DNA from: Minicystis rosea | GTDB lineage: Bacteria; Myxococcota_A; Polyangia; Polyangiales; Polyangiaceae | Assembly: GCA_001931535.1 (NCBI GenBank) | Contig: CP016211.1 | Span: 12,632,377-12,696,376 of the forward strand | DNA length: 64,000 bases | Direction of reading: 5' to 3' | Shown: one piece after another, positions 18,332 to 27,525 of the stretch | Numbering within the stretch: the stretch's first letter is position 1 | How the letters are laid out: every line of letters begins with the position of its first letter | Program-made: the position numbers and the translations under genes | The notes under the pieces: generated by a model | Databases searched by the model: none | What the model saw: only the letters and a program-made list of their open reading frames with translations | What the model was told of the DNA's origin: nothing

Positions 18332-19134
18332 GGGCCGCGGCGCGTGTCGCCGTCGCCGTGGCCCTCGGTGCCGCGGCGGTGATCGTGGTCGCCTGCGCGC
18401 CCGCGAGCGGGCAGCGTTGGGTGAACGAGCTGCCCGCGCGCGGGCGCTCGGGCAGCGAAGGCACGTGGAAGACGGTGGAGCCGGAGCGGCCCGCGGCGCG
18501 CCCGGTCGAGCCTACCGTGGTGCAAGAGATGGGCGACGGTCCGCGCGCGATCGTGCCCGAAGAAGAGAGAGAGACCGCGGATCTCTTTCGCAACACCTAC
18601 TACGACTTCCCGCGCGACGCGGGCGGCGACCGGAGCGCGACCGTGTACGACGCGCGCTGCGCGCCGATCGCGCCGGTGTCGCAGGCCTTTCACGATCAGG
18701 TCTGCGTGCAGGGCAGCGGACGGCTCGTGACGGGCGAGACGGTGAGCTTCGCCAAGCGCGACTGCGCGTGCGCTTCGATCTGTCCGCGCACGGGGCAGAA
18801 GATCTGCTTCGAGCGCCTCGACCCGAAGACCTTCCCGCACGGGCGCGGCGCGGCGGGGAAGCCGATCCGGCCGCTGCGCAGCGTCGCCGTCGATCCCTCG
18901 GTGATCCCGCTCGGCACCGCGATCTACATCCCCGAGATCGTCGGCCTCCCGCTGCCGGAGGGCGGTACGCACGACGGGTGCTTCGTCGCCGAAGATCGCG
19001 GGCTCAAGGTCGTCGGCAGGCATATCGACGTCTTCACCGGCGACCCGGCGCTCACGACGAAATGGAACAAGATGGTTCCGTCCAATCGCGGCGTGCATGT
19101 CAAGGTCGGAGATTCGCGCTGCCCGACGCGCTGA
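18328..19134 (+). CDS. 3D-domain lipoprotein (MltA-like cell-wall domain)
   Basis: 268 residues. Start GTG at 18328 overlaps the stop of the preceding lipoprotein (GTGA). A signal sequence ends in a lipobox-like IVVAC with Cys at about residue 23. The C-terminal about 90 residues form a 3D domain, so named for its three aspartates: RSVAVDPSVIPLGTAIYIPE and GCFVAEDRGLKVVGRHIDVF. The same fold forms the catalytic end of MltA lytic transglycosylases, so a peptidoglycan role is likely. A Cys-rich stretch (RDCACASICPRTGQKICF) lies between. Together with the preceding lipoprotein it suggests an envelope-maintenance pair. Confidence 0.8.
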   Translation: MRAAARVAVAVALGAAAVIVVACAPASGQRWVNELPARGRSGSEGTWKTVEPERPAARPVEPTVVQEMGDGPRAIVPEEERETADLFRNTYYDFPRDAGGDRSATVYDARCAPIAPVSQAFHDQVCVQGSGRLVTGETVSFAKRDCACASICPRTGQKICFERLDPKTFPHGRGAAGKPIRPLRSVAVDPSVIPLGTAIYIPEIVGLPLPEGGTHDGCFVAEDRGLKVVGRHIDVFTGDPALTTKWNKMVPSNRGVHVKVGDSRCPTR

Positions 19135-19242
19135 TTTCGGAGCGCTCGAAATCAGCGGGCGATCGGCGGCGACTGCGGGGATGATCGGGCTCGGCCCGAG
19201 CGCAAGATCGTGACTGTCGCGTACGCTCGCATTGCGCGGACG

Positions 19243-19270
19243 TTGACGCGACGATGCTCCTGCCTAGAAT
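19243..19270 (+). promoter_or_regulatory. Predicted sigma-70 promoter for pyrG
   Basis: TTGACG at 19243-19248 and TAGAAT at 19265-19270 with a 16-base spacer, close to the sigma-70 consensus. A start near 19277 would give a leader of about 265 nt before pyrG. The rest of the 407-base gap between 19134 and 19542 shows no gene. Confidence 0.5.
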
Positions 19271-19541
19271 GCCGCCCCAGCGCAACAGGGCGGTCATTCG
19301 ACGTGAGTCCATGTAAGGTCGAGCCGCCCTCGAGAATCGAGCGGCGGCGTAGCGAGCAGCGAGACGGCGATCCCGTCAGGCCCGTCAGGGCTCGCTGCCC
19401 CTTGCAGAAGACGACGGCGAGCGCGTCGCCTGCGCCGCAAAATCTGCCGGGAGCCGCGCCGGCCTTGCTTGCGCGGTGGCCTTGGTTCACTTCGTTCACC
19501 TGCGGGGCGCGACCCCACACAGGGGGCCTGGAGCGACGGAT

Positions 19542-21224
19542 ATGAGCAAGCGGACCAAATTCGTCTTCGTCACGGGCGGGGTCGTCTCCTCGATCGGCAA
19601 GGGCCTCGCGGCCGCATCGATCGGGGCATTGCTCGAGGCGCGTGGCCTTCGGGTCACGCACATGAAGCTCGACCCCTACATCAACGTCGATCCCGGCACG
19701 ATGTCGCCGTACCAGCACGGCGAGGTCTACGTGACCGACGACGGCGCCGAGACCGATCTCGATCTCGGCCATTACGAGCGCTTCACCACCGCGCGCATGA
19801 CGCGGCAGAACAACCTCACCACCGGCCGCATCTACGAGGCCGTGATCTCGAAGGAGCGCCGCGGCGAGTACCTCGGCGCGACGGTGCAGGTCATCCCGCA
19901 CGTCACCGACGAGATCAAGCTGCGCGTCCGCAGCGCGGCCGAGGGCGCCGACGTGGCCATCGTCGAGGTCGGCGGCACCGTGGGCGACATCGAGTCGCTC
20001 CCGTTCCTCGAGGCGATCCGCCAGCTCAAGATCGAGAGCGGCCCGCAGAGCGCGGTCAGCGTGCACGTCACGCTCGTCCCCTTCATCTCCACCGCCGGCG
20101 AGATGAAGACCAAGCCGACGCAGCACTCCGTGAAGGAGATGCGCGAGATCGGCATCCAGCCCGACATCCTCTTGGCGCGCTGTGATCGCGCGCTGTCGCG
20201 CTCGATCAAGGAGAAGATCTCGCTCTTCTCCAACGTCGCCGTCGACTGCGTGATCTCGTGCATCGACGTCTCGTGCCTCTACGAGCTGCCCATCGCGCTC
20301 CACGCCGAGGGCATCGACGAGAAGCTCACCGAGCTGCTCAACATCTGGGCCCGCCAGCCCGATCTCTCCGGCTGGCAGCGCCTCGTCGATCGCTTCAAGA
20401 AGCCGGCGCGCGGCTCGGTGAAGATCGGCGTCGTCGGCAAGTACGTGCACCTCCGCGACTCGTACAAGTCGCTGCACGAGGCGCTCGTCCACGGCGGCCT
20501 CCACCACGAGCTCAAGGTCGATCTCGAGTACATCGACTCCGAGCAGATCCAAGAGCGCGGCGCCGAGCAGCTCCTCGCCGGGCTCGACGCCATCCTCGTC
20601 CCGGGTGGCTTCGGCGATCGCGGCACCGAAGGGAAGATCGAGGCCATCCGCTACGCGCGCGAGACGAAGATCCCGTTCTTCGGCATCTGTCTCGGGATGC
20701 AGCTCGCCGTCGTCGAGTTCGCGCGGCACCTCTGCGGCATGGCCGACGCCAACTCGATGGAGTTCGATCGCGCCACGCAGTACCCGGTGATCGATCTCAT
20801 GCCCGATCAAAAGGGCGTGATGGAGAAGGGCGGCACCATGCGCCTCGGCGCGTACCCGTGCGTGCTCGCGGCGGGCTCGATCGCCGCCGACGCCTACGGG
20901 ACGACGCAGATCAGCGAGCGCCACCGCCACCGCTACGAGGTGTCGAACCGCTTCCGCGAGGCGATGACGCAGAAGGGCCTCGTGCTCAGCGGCACGTCGC
21001 CCGATCTGCGCCTCGTCGAGATGATCGAGCTCCGCGATCATCCCTACTTCGTGGGCTGCCAGTTCCACCCCGAGTTCAAGAGCCGGCCGCACGCGCCGCA
21101 CCCGCTGTTCGCCCGCTTCGTTCGCGCGGCCGCCGATCGGCAGCGCGAGCGCGCCAAGGGCAGCGAGAAGGCGAAGAACGAGACGCCGCAGCCAAGCCAG
21201 TCGCAGAGCTCGACTGTCAACTGA
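19542..21224 (+). CDS. pyrG: CTP synthase
   Basis: 560 residues, normal length for CTP synthase, which converts UTP to CTP using ATP and glutamine-derived ammonia. The N-terminal amidoligase domain starts KFVFVTGGVVSSIGKGLAAA (P-loop-like) and contains DPYINVDPGTMSPYQHGEVY. The C-terminal class I glutamine amidotransferase domain has the nucleophile loop PFFGICLGMQLAV and the catalytic HPE in QFHPEFKSRP. The start ATG at 19542 has a GGAG about 9 bases upstream; the open frame extends further but without pyrG similarity. It has a long leader with a good promoter. It is a core gene and a firm anchor for vertical host DNA. Confidence 0.97.
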   Translation: MSKRTKFVFVTGGVVSSIGKGLAAASIGALLEARGLRVTHMKLDPYINVDPGTMSPYQHGEVYVTDDGAETDLDLGHYERFTTARMTRQNNLTTGRIYEAVISKERRGEYLGATVQVIPHVTDEIKLRVRSAAEGADVAIVEVGGTVGDIESLPFLEAIRQLKIESGPQSAVSVHVTLVPFISTAGEMKTKPTQHSVKEMREIGIQPDILLARCDRALSRSIKEKISLFSNVAVDCVISCIDVSCLYELPIALHAEGIDEKLTELLNIWARQPDLSGWQRLVDRFKKPARGSVKIGVVGKYVHLRDSYKSLHEALVHGGLHHELKVDLEYIDSEQIQERGAEQLLAGLDAILVPGGFGDRGTEGKIEAIRYARETKIPFFGICLGMQLAVVEFARHLCGMADANSMEFDRATQYPVIDLMPDQKGVMEKGGTMRLGAYPCVLAAGSIAADAYGTTQISERHRHRYEVSNRFREAMTQKGLVLSGTSPDLRLVEMIELRDHPYFVGCQFHPEFKSRPHAPHPLFARFVRAAADRQRERAKGSEKAKNETPQPSQSQSSTVN

Positions 21225-21284
21225 CCACGTGATCGTGGAGCGCATCGCGCGCCGCCGCTGAATCGGCGCGCGGCTGCGCACGAA

Positions 21285-21365
21285 GAAGACCGCGAGCACG
21301 CGGGGAACGCAGGGACGAGGAGGAAGCTCCGGCGCCCTGCAAAGCCCCGCGGTCTCGCGGTCTTC
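21285..21365 (+). ncRNA. 81-nt nested hairpin (terminator or structured RNA)
   Basis: A perfect 12-bp outer stem (GAAGACCGCGAG at 21285-21296 with CTCGCGGTCTTC at 21354-21365) encloses CGGGG/CCCCG (21301-21305 with 21345-21349), then GCAGGG/CCCTGC (21309-21314 with 21335-21340) and a small GGA/TCC tip. It lies in the 357-base gap between pyrG and cheW. No T-run follows, so a simple intrinsic terminator is not the best fit; a structured 3' UTR, processing site or palindromic repeat element are alternatives. A shorter GC hairpin precedes it near 21246-21274. Confidence 0.5.
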
Positions 21366-21581
21366 CTACATTGGGCGTCGCGACGATCGTTCGAGCTCGT
21401 GCACGCCGGCTCGGAGCACGCATCGATGATGATGCATCGCCTCCGCGCTTCTTGAGGGAGGCGGAGCGGTCGATGCCGGCTGCGCGCTTCGATCGGCGCG
21501 CGCGATGGCAACTGGCACCAGCCTGGTGGTGCCGACGCTCGGCCTTATGAAGGCCCCGTCGATGACGGGGGGACAGGAGCT

Positions 21582-22034
21582 TTGAGCGACGCCGCTTGCC
21601 TGCTGGTGCATGCGGGAGCGCATCCGTGCGCCATTCCGGTGGCGCATGTCGTCGAGACGATGCGGCCGCTCCCGGCCGAGCGCTTGCCGGGGATGCCCGA
21701 GCTGTTGCTCGGGCTCTCCATCGTGCGCGGCGCGGTGGTGCCCGTCGTCGATCTCGCGGGCTTCTTCGGCGATCGCGACGGCGTGGTGAGCCGCTACGTG
21801 TTGGTGCGTGCCGGCGCGCGGCGACTCGTGCTCGCGGTGTCTGCGGTGCGTGGCGTCGTGCGGCTCGATCCGGCGAGCGGGGGCGGCGAGGTCATCGCGG
21901 GTGAAGCGGCCGCGCGGTGCATTCGCGCGGTGATGGTGGAGGGCGGGCGCTCGCTCGTCGTGCTCGATGTGGGCCGGCTCCTTCCGGAGGCGATCCTGCG
22001 CGCGATCGATCGCGAGGGAGCGAGCCATGAGTAG
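21582..22034 (+). CDS. cheW: CheW-like coupling protein
   Basis: 150 residues, start TTG at 21582 with a GGACAGGAG ribosome site just upstream. The CheW SH3-like fold is recognised by IPVAHVVETMRPLPAERLPG and LLGLSIVRGAVVPVVDLAGF. It links receptors to the CheA kinase. First gene of the chemosensory operon; its stop lies inside the start of cheR (8-base overlap). A second CheW is encoded two genes on, as in the Myxococcus Frz system, which has two CheW-like proteins. Confidence 0.87.
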   Translation: MSDAACLLVHAGAHPCAIPVAHVVETMRPLPAERLPGMPELLLGLSIVRGAVVPVVDLAGFFGDRDGVVSRYVLVRAGARRLVLAVSAVRGVVRLDPASGGGEVIAGEAAARCIRAVMVEGGRSLVVLDVGRLLPEAILRAIDREGASHE

Positions 22035-23562
22035 GCTGACGCCGGCTCAGCTCGCCGAGGTTCGCCGGCTCGTCGCCGAGCATGCGGGGCTCGAGATTCC
22101 GGACGAGCGCGTCGGCGAGCTCGCCGAGATCGTGCGGCATGGTCGCGGCGCCTTGGGGATCGAGGCGTACTTGAAGCGGCTCGCGCTCGGCGAGGGCGGC
22201 AGGCGCGAGCTCATGCGGATCGCCGTCGCGCTGGCGGTCCACGAGACGTACTTCTTTCGGGATCGTGCGCAGCTCGACGTGCTCGTCGATCGGGTCCTTC
22301 CGACGATCGCGCGCGCGCATGGGCGGCGTCGGCTCCGGGTGCTCTCGGCCGGCGCGTCCACCGGCGCGGAGGCCTACACGATCGCCATCCTCCTGCGCGA
22401 GCGCCGGCCCGATCTGGCGCATGCGATCGAGATCGTCGGGATCGATCTCTCGCCCACCGCGATCGAGGCGGCCCGCCGCGGGCGCTATCCGGCGTGGGCG
22501 CTGCGCGAGACGGCGCCCGAGATCGCGCGGCGCTACTTCCGCACGCGCGGCCGCCAGCACGAGATCTGCGACGACGTGCGCGCGTCGGTCTCGTTCGAGG
22601 TGCGGAACCTGGTCGAGCCGGACCCCGCCTTCTGGGCGCCCGCGAGCTTCGACGTGATCCTCTGTCGCAACGTCATCATGTACCTCTCGCGCGGCCCCGC
22701 GCAGGCGCTCGTCACGCGGATGGAGCGGGCGCTCGCGCCGGGCGGATCGCTCTTCTTGGGGCACGCCGAGACGCTGCGCGCCTTCGACACCGGGCTCGCG
22801 CTCGTGTGCGACGGCGATGCGTTTCGCTACCAGAAGCCGAGCCCATCCGAGCCGGCGGTTGCTCCGCGCGCGCCGCTCCCCGAGCTCGTCGCGCCGCGGA
22901 TCTCCGCGCGCGGCGCGCTCCTCGATCTGCACGAGCCGATGCTCGCGTCGCGCGTGTCGCTCTTCGAGCCTCCCGAGCCGCACATCGTCGCGACGAGCCC
23001 CCTGCTCGAGCTGCCCGAGCCGCGGGTCGAGCTGCCCGAGCCGCAGCTCGAGCCTCACGAGCCGCTGGTCGAGCTGCCCGAGCCGTTGCTCGATCTGCCC
23101 TCGCCCGTGCGCGAGCCGCCCGCGCCGCGGCCCGTGATCGAGGTCGTCGAGGACGCGGAGCCCGAGGACTTGATTCGCCGCGCGGTCGCGCTCGTCGAGC
23201 GCGGCGATCTCGGGCGCGCCGAAGAGGCGTGCGCGCTGGCGCAGGGGGTCGACGATCTCGATCCCATCCCGCACTACCTCCGGGCGCTCTGCCGCGAGCG
23301 CGCCGGTGATCTGGACGGCGCGGCGCGCCACGCGATCGCGGCGTCGTACCTCGATCCCACCTTCGCGTTGCCGTGCCTCCATCTCGCGCGCATCGCGCGG
23401 CGCGCCGGCGATCTCCGGTCGGCGCAGCGCGAGCTCCGGCGCGCGTTGATGCTCCTCGCCGAGGAGGACGAGGCGCGGCTCGGTCTCCTCGGCGGCGGGC
23501 TCGATCGGCGGGCGCTGCTCCGGCTGTGCAGCGCGGAGCTGTGCTCCGTGGGGGCGCGGTGA
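22027..23562 (+). CDS. cheR: CheR methyltransferase with Pro/Glu repeat linker and TPR tail
   Basis: 511 residues. Residues 1-270 are a CheR methyltransferase: LSAGASTGAEAYTIAILL (SAM motif near 107) and VILCRNVIMYL near 212. It adds methyl groups to receptor glutamates. Residues about 322-363 are a low-complexity linker of LPEP-type units, and residues about 378-498 are TPR-like helices (ADLGRAEEACALAQG-type). The CheR-TPR arrangement is the same as FrzF of Myxococcus. Start ATG at 22027, inside the end of cheW. The stop overlaps the next GTG start. Confidence 0.88.
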   Translation: MSRLTPAQLAEVRRLVAEHAGLEIPDERVGELAEIVRHGRGALGIEAYLKRLALGEGGRRELMRIAVALAVHETYFFRDRAQLDVLVDRVLPTIARAHGRRRLRVLSAGASTGAEAYTIAILLRERRPDLAHAIEIVGIDLSPTAIEAARRGRYPAWALRETAPEIARRYFRTRGRQHEICDDVRASVSFEVRNLVEPDPAFWAPASFDVILCRNVIMYLSRGPAQALVTRMERALAPGGSLFLGHAETLRAFDTGLALVCDGDAFRYQKPSPSEPAVAPRAPLPELVAPRISARGALLDLHEPMLASRVSLFEPPEPHIVATSPLLELPEPRVELPEPQLEPHEPLVELPEPLLDLPSPVREPPAPRPVIEVVEDAEPEDLIRRAVALVERGDLGRAEEACALAQGVDDLDPIPHYLRALCRERAGDLDGAARHAIAASYLDPTFALPCLHLARIARRAGDLRSAQRELRRALMLLAEEDEARLGLLGGGLDRRALLRLCSAELCSVGAR

Positions 23563-24089
23563 GCAGCGCGCGCGCGGCGATCACGGTCGAGGCGCTGCGG
23601 CGCGCCTTCGACGAGCGCTTCGCGGAGCCGATCACGCCGCACGTCGAGGCGCGCGAGCGCTTCCTCCTCGTCGACGTCGGCGGTGCCCGCGTCGCGCTGC
23701 GGGTCGCCGAGCTCGCGGGGATTCACGCGGCCGGGAAGATCGTCCGCGTGCCCGGAGGGGCGCCCGGTCTGCTCGGGATCACCGGCATTCGCGGGCGCGT
23801 CGCGCCGGTCTTCGATCTCGCGGCCCTGCTCGACGTCGCGCCGTCCGCGCGCGCGCGCCGCTTCCTCGTGCTCGCGGGTCCGAGCGTCGAGGTCGCGCTC
23901 CTCATCGCCGAGATGGAAGGTTGGGTCGAGATCGCGCGCACCGAAGTCCGGGCTGTCGTCGGCGACGCCGGAGGGCCGCACGCGACCGAGATCATCGCCG
24001 TCGCCGGCGCGCACGTCCCCATCTTGTCCATCCCCTCCGTGCTGCGCGAGATCGCGGAACGGACCCCCCGAGGAGGCGTGCTCCCATGA
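23559..24089 (+). CDS. Second CheW-like coupling protein
   Basis: 176 residues, start GTG at 23559 overlapping the cheR stop. A CheW domain follows an about 40-residue N-terminal extension: RFLLVDVGGARVALRVAELA and GLLGITGIRGRVAPVFDLAA. Likely a coupling protein paralogous to the first gene of the operon (the FrzB position). The stop overlaps the receptor start by four bases (ATGA). Confidence 0.85.
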   Translation: MSSARAAITVEALRRAFDERFAEPITPHVEARERFLLVDVGGARVALRVAELAGIHAAGKIVRVPGGAPGLLGITGIRGRVAPVFDLAALLDVAPSARARRFLVLAGPSVEVALLIAEMEGWVEIARTEVRAVVGDAGGPHATEIIAVAGAHVPILSIPSVLREIAERTPRGGVLP

Positions 24090-25570
24090 CGTCCGCGCTC
24101 ACGTTCGGCAAGCGGATCGCGCTCGGCTTCGCGATCTCGCTGCTGCTCCTCCTCATCATGGGCTTCATCGCGTACCGCAGCACGGCCCTGGTGGTGGACG
24201 CGGGCCGGCAGGTGACGCACACGTACCTCGTCCTCGGGAAGCTCGCGGAGATCGAGAACTGGGTGAGCGACGCCGCCGCCGCCGATCGCGGCTTCGTCAT
24301 CACCGGCGACGAGTCCTTCGCCGAGCCCTATCGACAGGCCCAGCGGGAGCTGCCCGGCGTGTACACGGAGCTGCGCCGGCTCATCGGCGACAACGCGCGT
24401 CAAGCGGCGCAGATCGCGGCCATCGAGGAGGCCGCGAACGCGCGGCTCGCCTACGCCACGCAGCTCGTCCGACACCGTCGCGAAGGCGGCGCCGAGGCGG
24501 CCGCGGAGCTCGTGCGCCTCGGCGAGGGGCAGCGCCTCATGGAGCGCTTCCGGCAGGCCATGGTCGCGATGACGTCCGAGGAGCAGAGCCTCCTCCGCGC
24601 GCGCGACGCCCAGTCGGCCGCCGCGGTGCACGAGGCGCGGGTGGCCATCGTGGCCAGCGTCCTCGTGGCGACGGCGCTCATGATCGCGGCCGCCGCCCTC
24701 ATCACCCGATCGCTCACCGCCCGCATCGGCTCCGCCATCCAACATCTCCAGAGCTCCGCCGCCGAGCTCCAGACCACCGCGAGCCAGCAGGCGACGACGG
24801 CCAAGGAAGAGGTCACCTCGGTCAACGAGATCTCCGCGACGGTGAAGGAGCTGCTCGCCACCTCGCGCCAGATCGCGGAGAGCACGCAGCGCGTGGCCCG
24901 CCTCGCCGAGCAGACGGGCGCCGCGGCCACGAGCGGCGAGCTCACGCTCCGCGCCGCGACCGAGGGCATGGCCACCATCCGTCGGCAGGTCGACGTCATC
25001 GTCACGCACATGATCGATCTGGGGAAGAAGTCGCAGCAGATCGGCGGCGTCCTCGAGATCATCAACGAGCTCGCCGAACAGACCAACATCCTCGCCATCA
25101 ACGCCACCATCGAGGCGGCGGGCGCGGCCGAGGACGGCCGGCGCTTCGGCGCGGTCGCGGACGAGATCCGCAAGCTCGCCGATCGCGTGGCCACCTCGAC
25201 CAAGGAGATCCGCGCGCTCGTCGAAGAGATTCGCGCTGCCGCCAACACCACCGTGATGGCGACCGAGCAGGGCGCGAAGGCCACCGACGCCGGCACGCGG
25301 CAGTTCGGCGACCTCGCCGACAACTTCAAGCAGATCGCCGCGCTCGTCGTCGAGACCACGGACTCGTCCCGCGAGATCGAGCTCTCGACGCGGCAGCAGG
25401 CCACCGCGGTGGAGCAGGTGAGCACGGCGATGTTCGAGGTCTCGCGCTCGGCCGGCGAGGTGGAGTCGACGTCGCGCCAGACCGTGCAGGTGGCCGGTCA
25501 GCTCGCCGACCTGGCGCGCGCGCTCGCGCGGCTCGTGCGGCCGGCGCACGAGCACGCGGAGGAGGCTTGA
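24086..25570 (+). CDS. Methyl-accepting chemotaxis protein with CHASE3-type sensor
   Basis: 494 residues. TM1 is at about 7-29 and TM2 at about 186-208. The region between is helical with ADRGFVITGDESFAEPYRQA, typical of CHASE3 sensor domains. The cytoplasmic part holds the signalling hairpin: ELAEQTNILAINATIEAAGA and DGRRFGAVADEIRKLADR near residues 326-365. There is no obvious HAMP domain, only about 20 residues between TM2 and the coiled coil. Receptor of the operon; unlike soluble FrzCD it is membrane-anchored. It overlaps both neighbours by four bases. Confidence 0.88.
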   Translation: MTSALTFGKRIALGFAISLLLLLIMGFIAYRSTALVVDAGRQVTHTYLVLGKLAEIENWVSDAAAADRGFVITGDESFAEPYRQAQRELPGVYTELRRLIGDNARQAAQIAAIEEAANARLAYATQLVRHRREGGAEAAAELVRLGEGQRLMERFRQAMVAMTSEEQSLLRARDAQSAAAVHEARVAIVASVLVATALMIAAAALITRSLTARIGSAIQHLQSSAAELQTTASQQATTAKEEVTSVNEISATVKELLATSRQIAESTQRVARLAEQTGAAATSGELTLRAATEGMATIRRQVDVIVTHMIDLGKKSQQIGGVLEIINELAEQTNILAINATIEAAGAAEDGRRFGAVADEIRKLADRVATSTKEIRALVEEIRAAANTTVMATEQGAKATDAGTRQFGDLADNFKQIAALVVETTDSSREIELSTRQQATAVEQVSTAMFEVSRSAGEVESTSRQTVQVAGQLADLARALARLVRPAHEHAEEA

Positions 25571-27525
25571 AGGATCCATACCGCTACTTCCGCGTCGAAG
25601 CGCGCGAGCTCGTCGATGGGCTCTCGGAGGGGATCCTCGGCCTGGAGGACGAAGCCGCCGATCGCGGCGAGATCACCGCGCGCCTCCTGCGCCTCGCGCA
25701 TACGCTGAAGGGCGCGGCGCGCGTGGTGGGGCAGGGGGAGATCGCCGATCGCGCCCACGCGCTCGAAGACGCCGTCAGCGCGCACGCCGCCATCGACGCG
25801 CTGCTCGCGATCTTGGACGACATCGGCACGCGGCTCGCGGCGATCGACGCCGCGAAGCCCCCGCCTCCGGGCGCGCCGTATCGCGAGACCGAAGGGGCGC
25901 GCGCGCGCGCCGTGCCGCACGCCGAAGCGCGCGCTGCCGGCGCGGCCCCTCGCGACGAAGGCGCCGCGCGCGTCGCCGCCGCCGCGCCTGCGCCCGATCT
26001 CGCGGCCACGTGGGCCGCCCACGTCGATCTCGACGAGCTCGATCGCCTCCTCGAGACCCTCCAAGACGCGCGCGTCGCGCTCAGCGGTTTGCGGCGCGAG
26101 GTGGCGCGTTTCCCCGAGCGTCGCGCGCTCGGCGCCGCCGTCGCCACCCTCGACGGCGCGCTCTCGCGCATCGGCGTCCACGCGCACGAGCTGCGCCTCG
26201 TGCCGGCGTCGAGCGTCTTCGCGCAGCTCGCGCGCGTCGCGCGGGACACGGCGAGCGCCCTCGGCAAGCGCGTGCATTTCGAGGCCCGCGGCGGTGACTG
26301 CGCGCTCGACGGCCGCATCCTCGCGCCGCTCCGGGACGCGCTCCTCCACGTCGTCCGCAACGCCGTCGATCATGGCATCGAGGACACCGCCGCGCGCGTC
26401 GCCGCGGGCAAGCCGCCGGCCGGTCGGATCGAGATCGACGTCGAGCGTTGCGGCCATCGCGTCGCGTTCATCTGTCACGACGACGGCCGCGGGATCGATC
26501 TCGAGGCCGTGCGTCGCTCGGCGGAGCGCCGCGCCGTGCCCACCTCGGGGGACGACGCGCGGCTCGTCTTCGCGCCCGGGATCACCACGCGCGCCGAGGT
26601 CACGCCCATCTCGGGACGCGGCGTCGGCCTCGACGTCGCGCGCGACATCGCCGCGCGCCTCAAGGGCGAGGTCGACGTGCACAGCGAGCCCGGCCGCGGC
26701 ACCACCTTCACGATCACGGTCCCCGTCTCGCTCTCGTCGATGCCCGTCTTGGCGCTCGAGGTCGACGACATCCGCGCCTCGATCCCCCTCGACGCCGTGC
26801 GCACTGCGATGCGCCTCGATCCCGCGAGCGTCGTCCGGGTCGGCGATCGCGAGTCGATCCTCGCCGGCGATCGCGCCCTTCCCTTCCTGCGGCTCGCCGC
26901 GTGGCTCGGCCTCGATTCCTGCGAGGCGCGGAGCGCGGTGGTCGTCGAGGCCGCGGGGAGCGCGGCGGCGGTCGGCGTGGGCAGGGTGCTCGGCGCCGCG
27001 CACGTCATCGTGCAGCCGGTGCCGCCGATCGCCGGCGAGCTCCCCGTGCTCGGCGCCTCCATCGACGCCGCCGGCACACCGGAGCCGGTGCTCGATCCCG
27101 CCGAGATCGTCGCGGCGGCGAGCCGGACCCAGCAGCGCGCGGTCGAGCCCGCCGCGCCGCGGAGGACCATCCTCGTCATCGACGACTCGCTCACCACGCG
27201 CATGTTGGAGCAAGCCATCCTCGAGGCCGCCGGCTTCCACGTCGACGTCGCGGCCTCCGCGGAGGAGGCCCTGGAGAAGGCGGCCGCGACGCCCTACGAC
27301 CTGTTCATCGTCGACGTGGAGATGCCGGGGATGGATGGTTTCCAGTTCGTCGCGCGCACCCGAGAAGATCCGGCGCTCCGCGCGATCCCGTCGATCATCG
27401 TCTCGTCGCGCGGCTCGGACGCCGACAAACGGCGCGGCGTCGAGGTCGGCGCGCGCGCTTGGGTGGTGAAGGGAGAGTTCGCGGAGGACCGCTTCCTCGG
27501 GCTCGTCCGGGGGCTCGTGCGATGA
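25567..27525 (+). CDS. CheA-REC hybrid histidine kinase (FrzE-like)
   Basis: 652 residues, start TTG at 25567 overlapping the receptor stop. HPt domain with phospho-acceptor His45 (RLAHTLKGAAR), a dimerisation region about 155-215, HATPase with HVVRNAVDHGIED near 259 and GRGVGLDVARDI, a CheW-like domain from about 390, and a C-terminal receiver (ILVIDDSLTTR near 534, phospho-Asp in FIVDVEMPGMDGF near 582). The HPt-kinase-CheW-receiver order is that of FrzE. There is no clear P2 (CheY-binding) domain, which fits a kinase signalling to its own receiver. Confidence 0.9.
   Translation: MKDPYRYFRVEARELVDGLSEGILGLEDEAADRGEITARLLRLAHTLKGAARVVGQGEIADRAHALEDAVSAHAAIDALLAILDDIGTRLAAIDAAKPPPPGAPYRETEGARARAVPHAEARAAGAAPRDEGAARVAAAAPAPDLAATWAAHVDLDELDRLLETLQDARVALSGLRREVARFPERRALGAAVATLDGALSRIGVHAHELRLVPASSVFAQLARVARDTASALGKRVHFEARGGDCALDGRILAPLRDALLHVVRNAVDHGIEDTAARVAAGKPPAGRIEIDVERCGHRVAFICHDDGRGIDLEAVRRSAERRAVPTSGDDARLVFAPGITTRAEVTPISGRGVGLDVARDIAARLKGEVDVHSEPGRGTTFTITVPVSLSSMPVLALEVDDIRASIPLDAVRTAMRLDPASVVRVGDRESILAGDRALPFLRLAAWLGLDSCEARSAVVVEAAGSAAAVGVGRVLGAAHVIVQPVPPIAGELPVLGASIDAAGTPEPVLDPAEIVAAASRTQQRAVEPAAPRRTILVIDDSLTTRMLEQAILEAAGFHVDVAASAEEALEKAAATPYDLFIVDVEMPGMDGFQFVARTREDPALRAIPSIIVSSRGSDADKRRGVEVGARAWVVKGEFAEDRFLGLVRGLVR

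Noticed and set aside
19152..21299. A 715-residue minus-strand frame opposite pyrG
   Set aside because: Antisense to a full-length CTP synthase.
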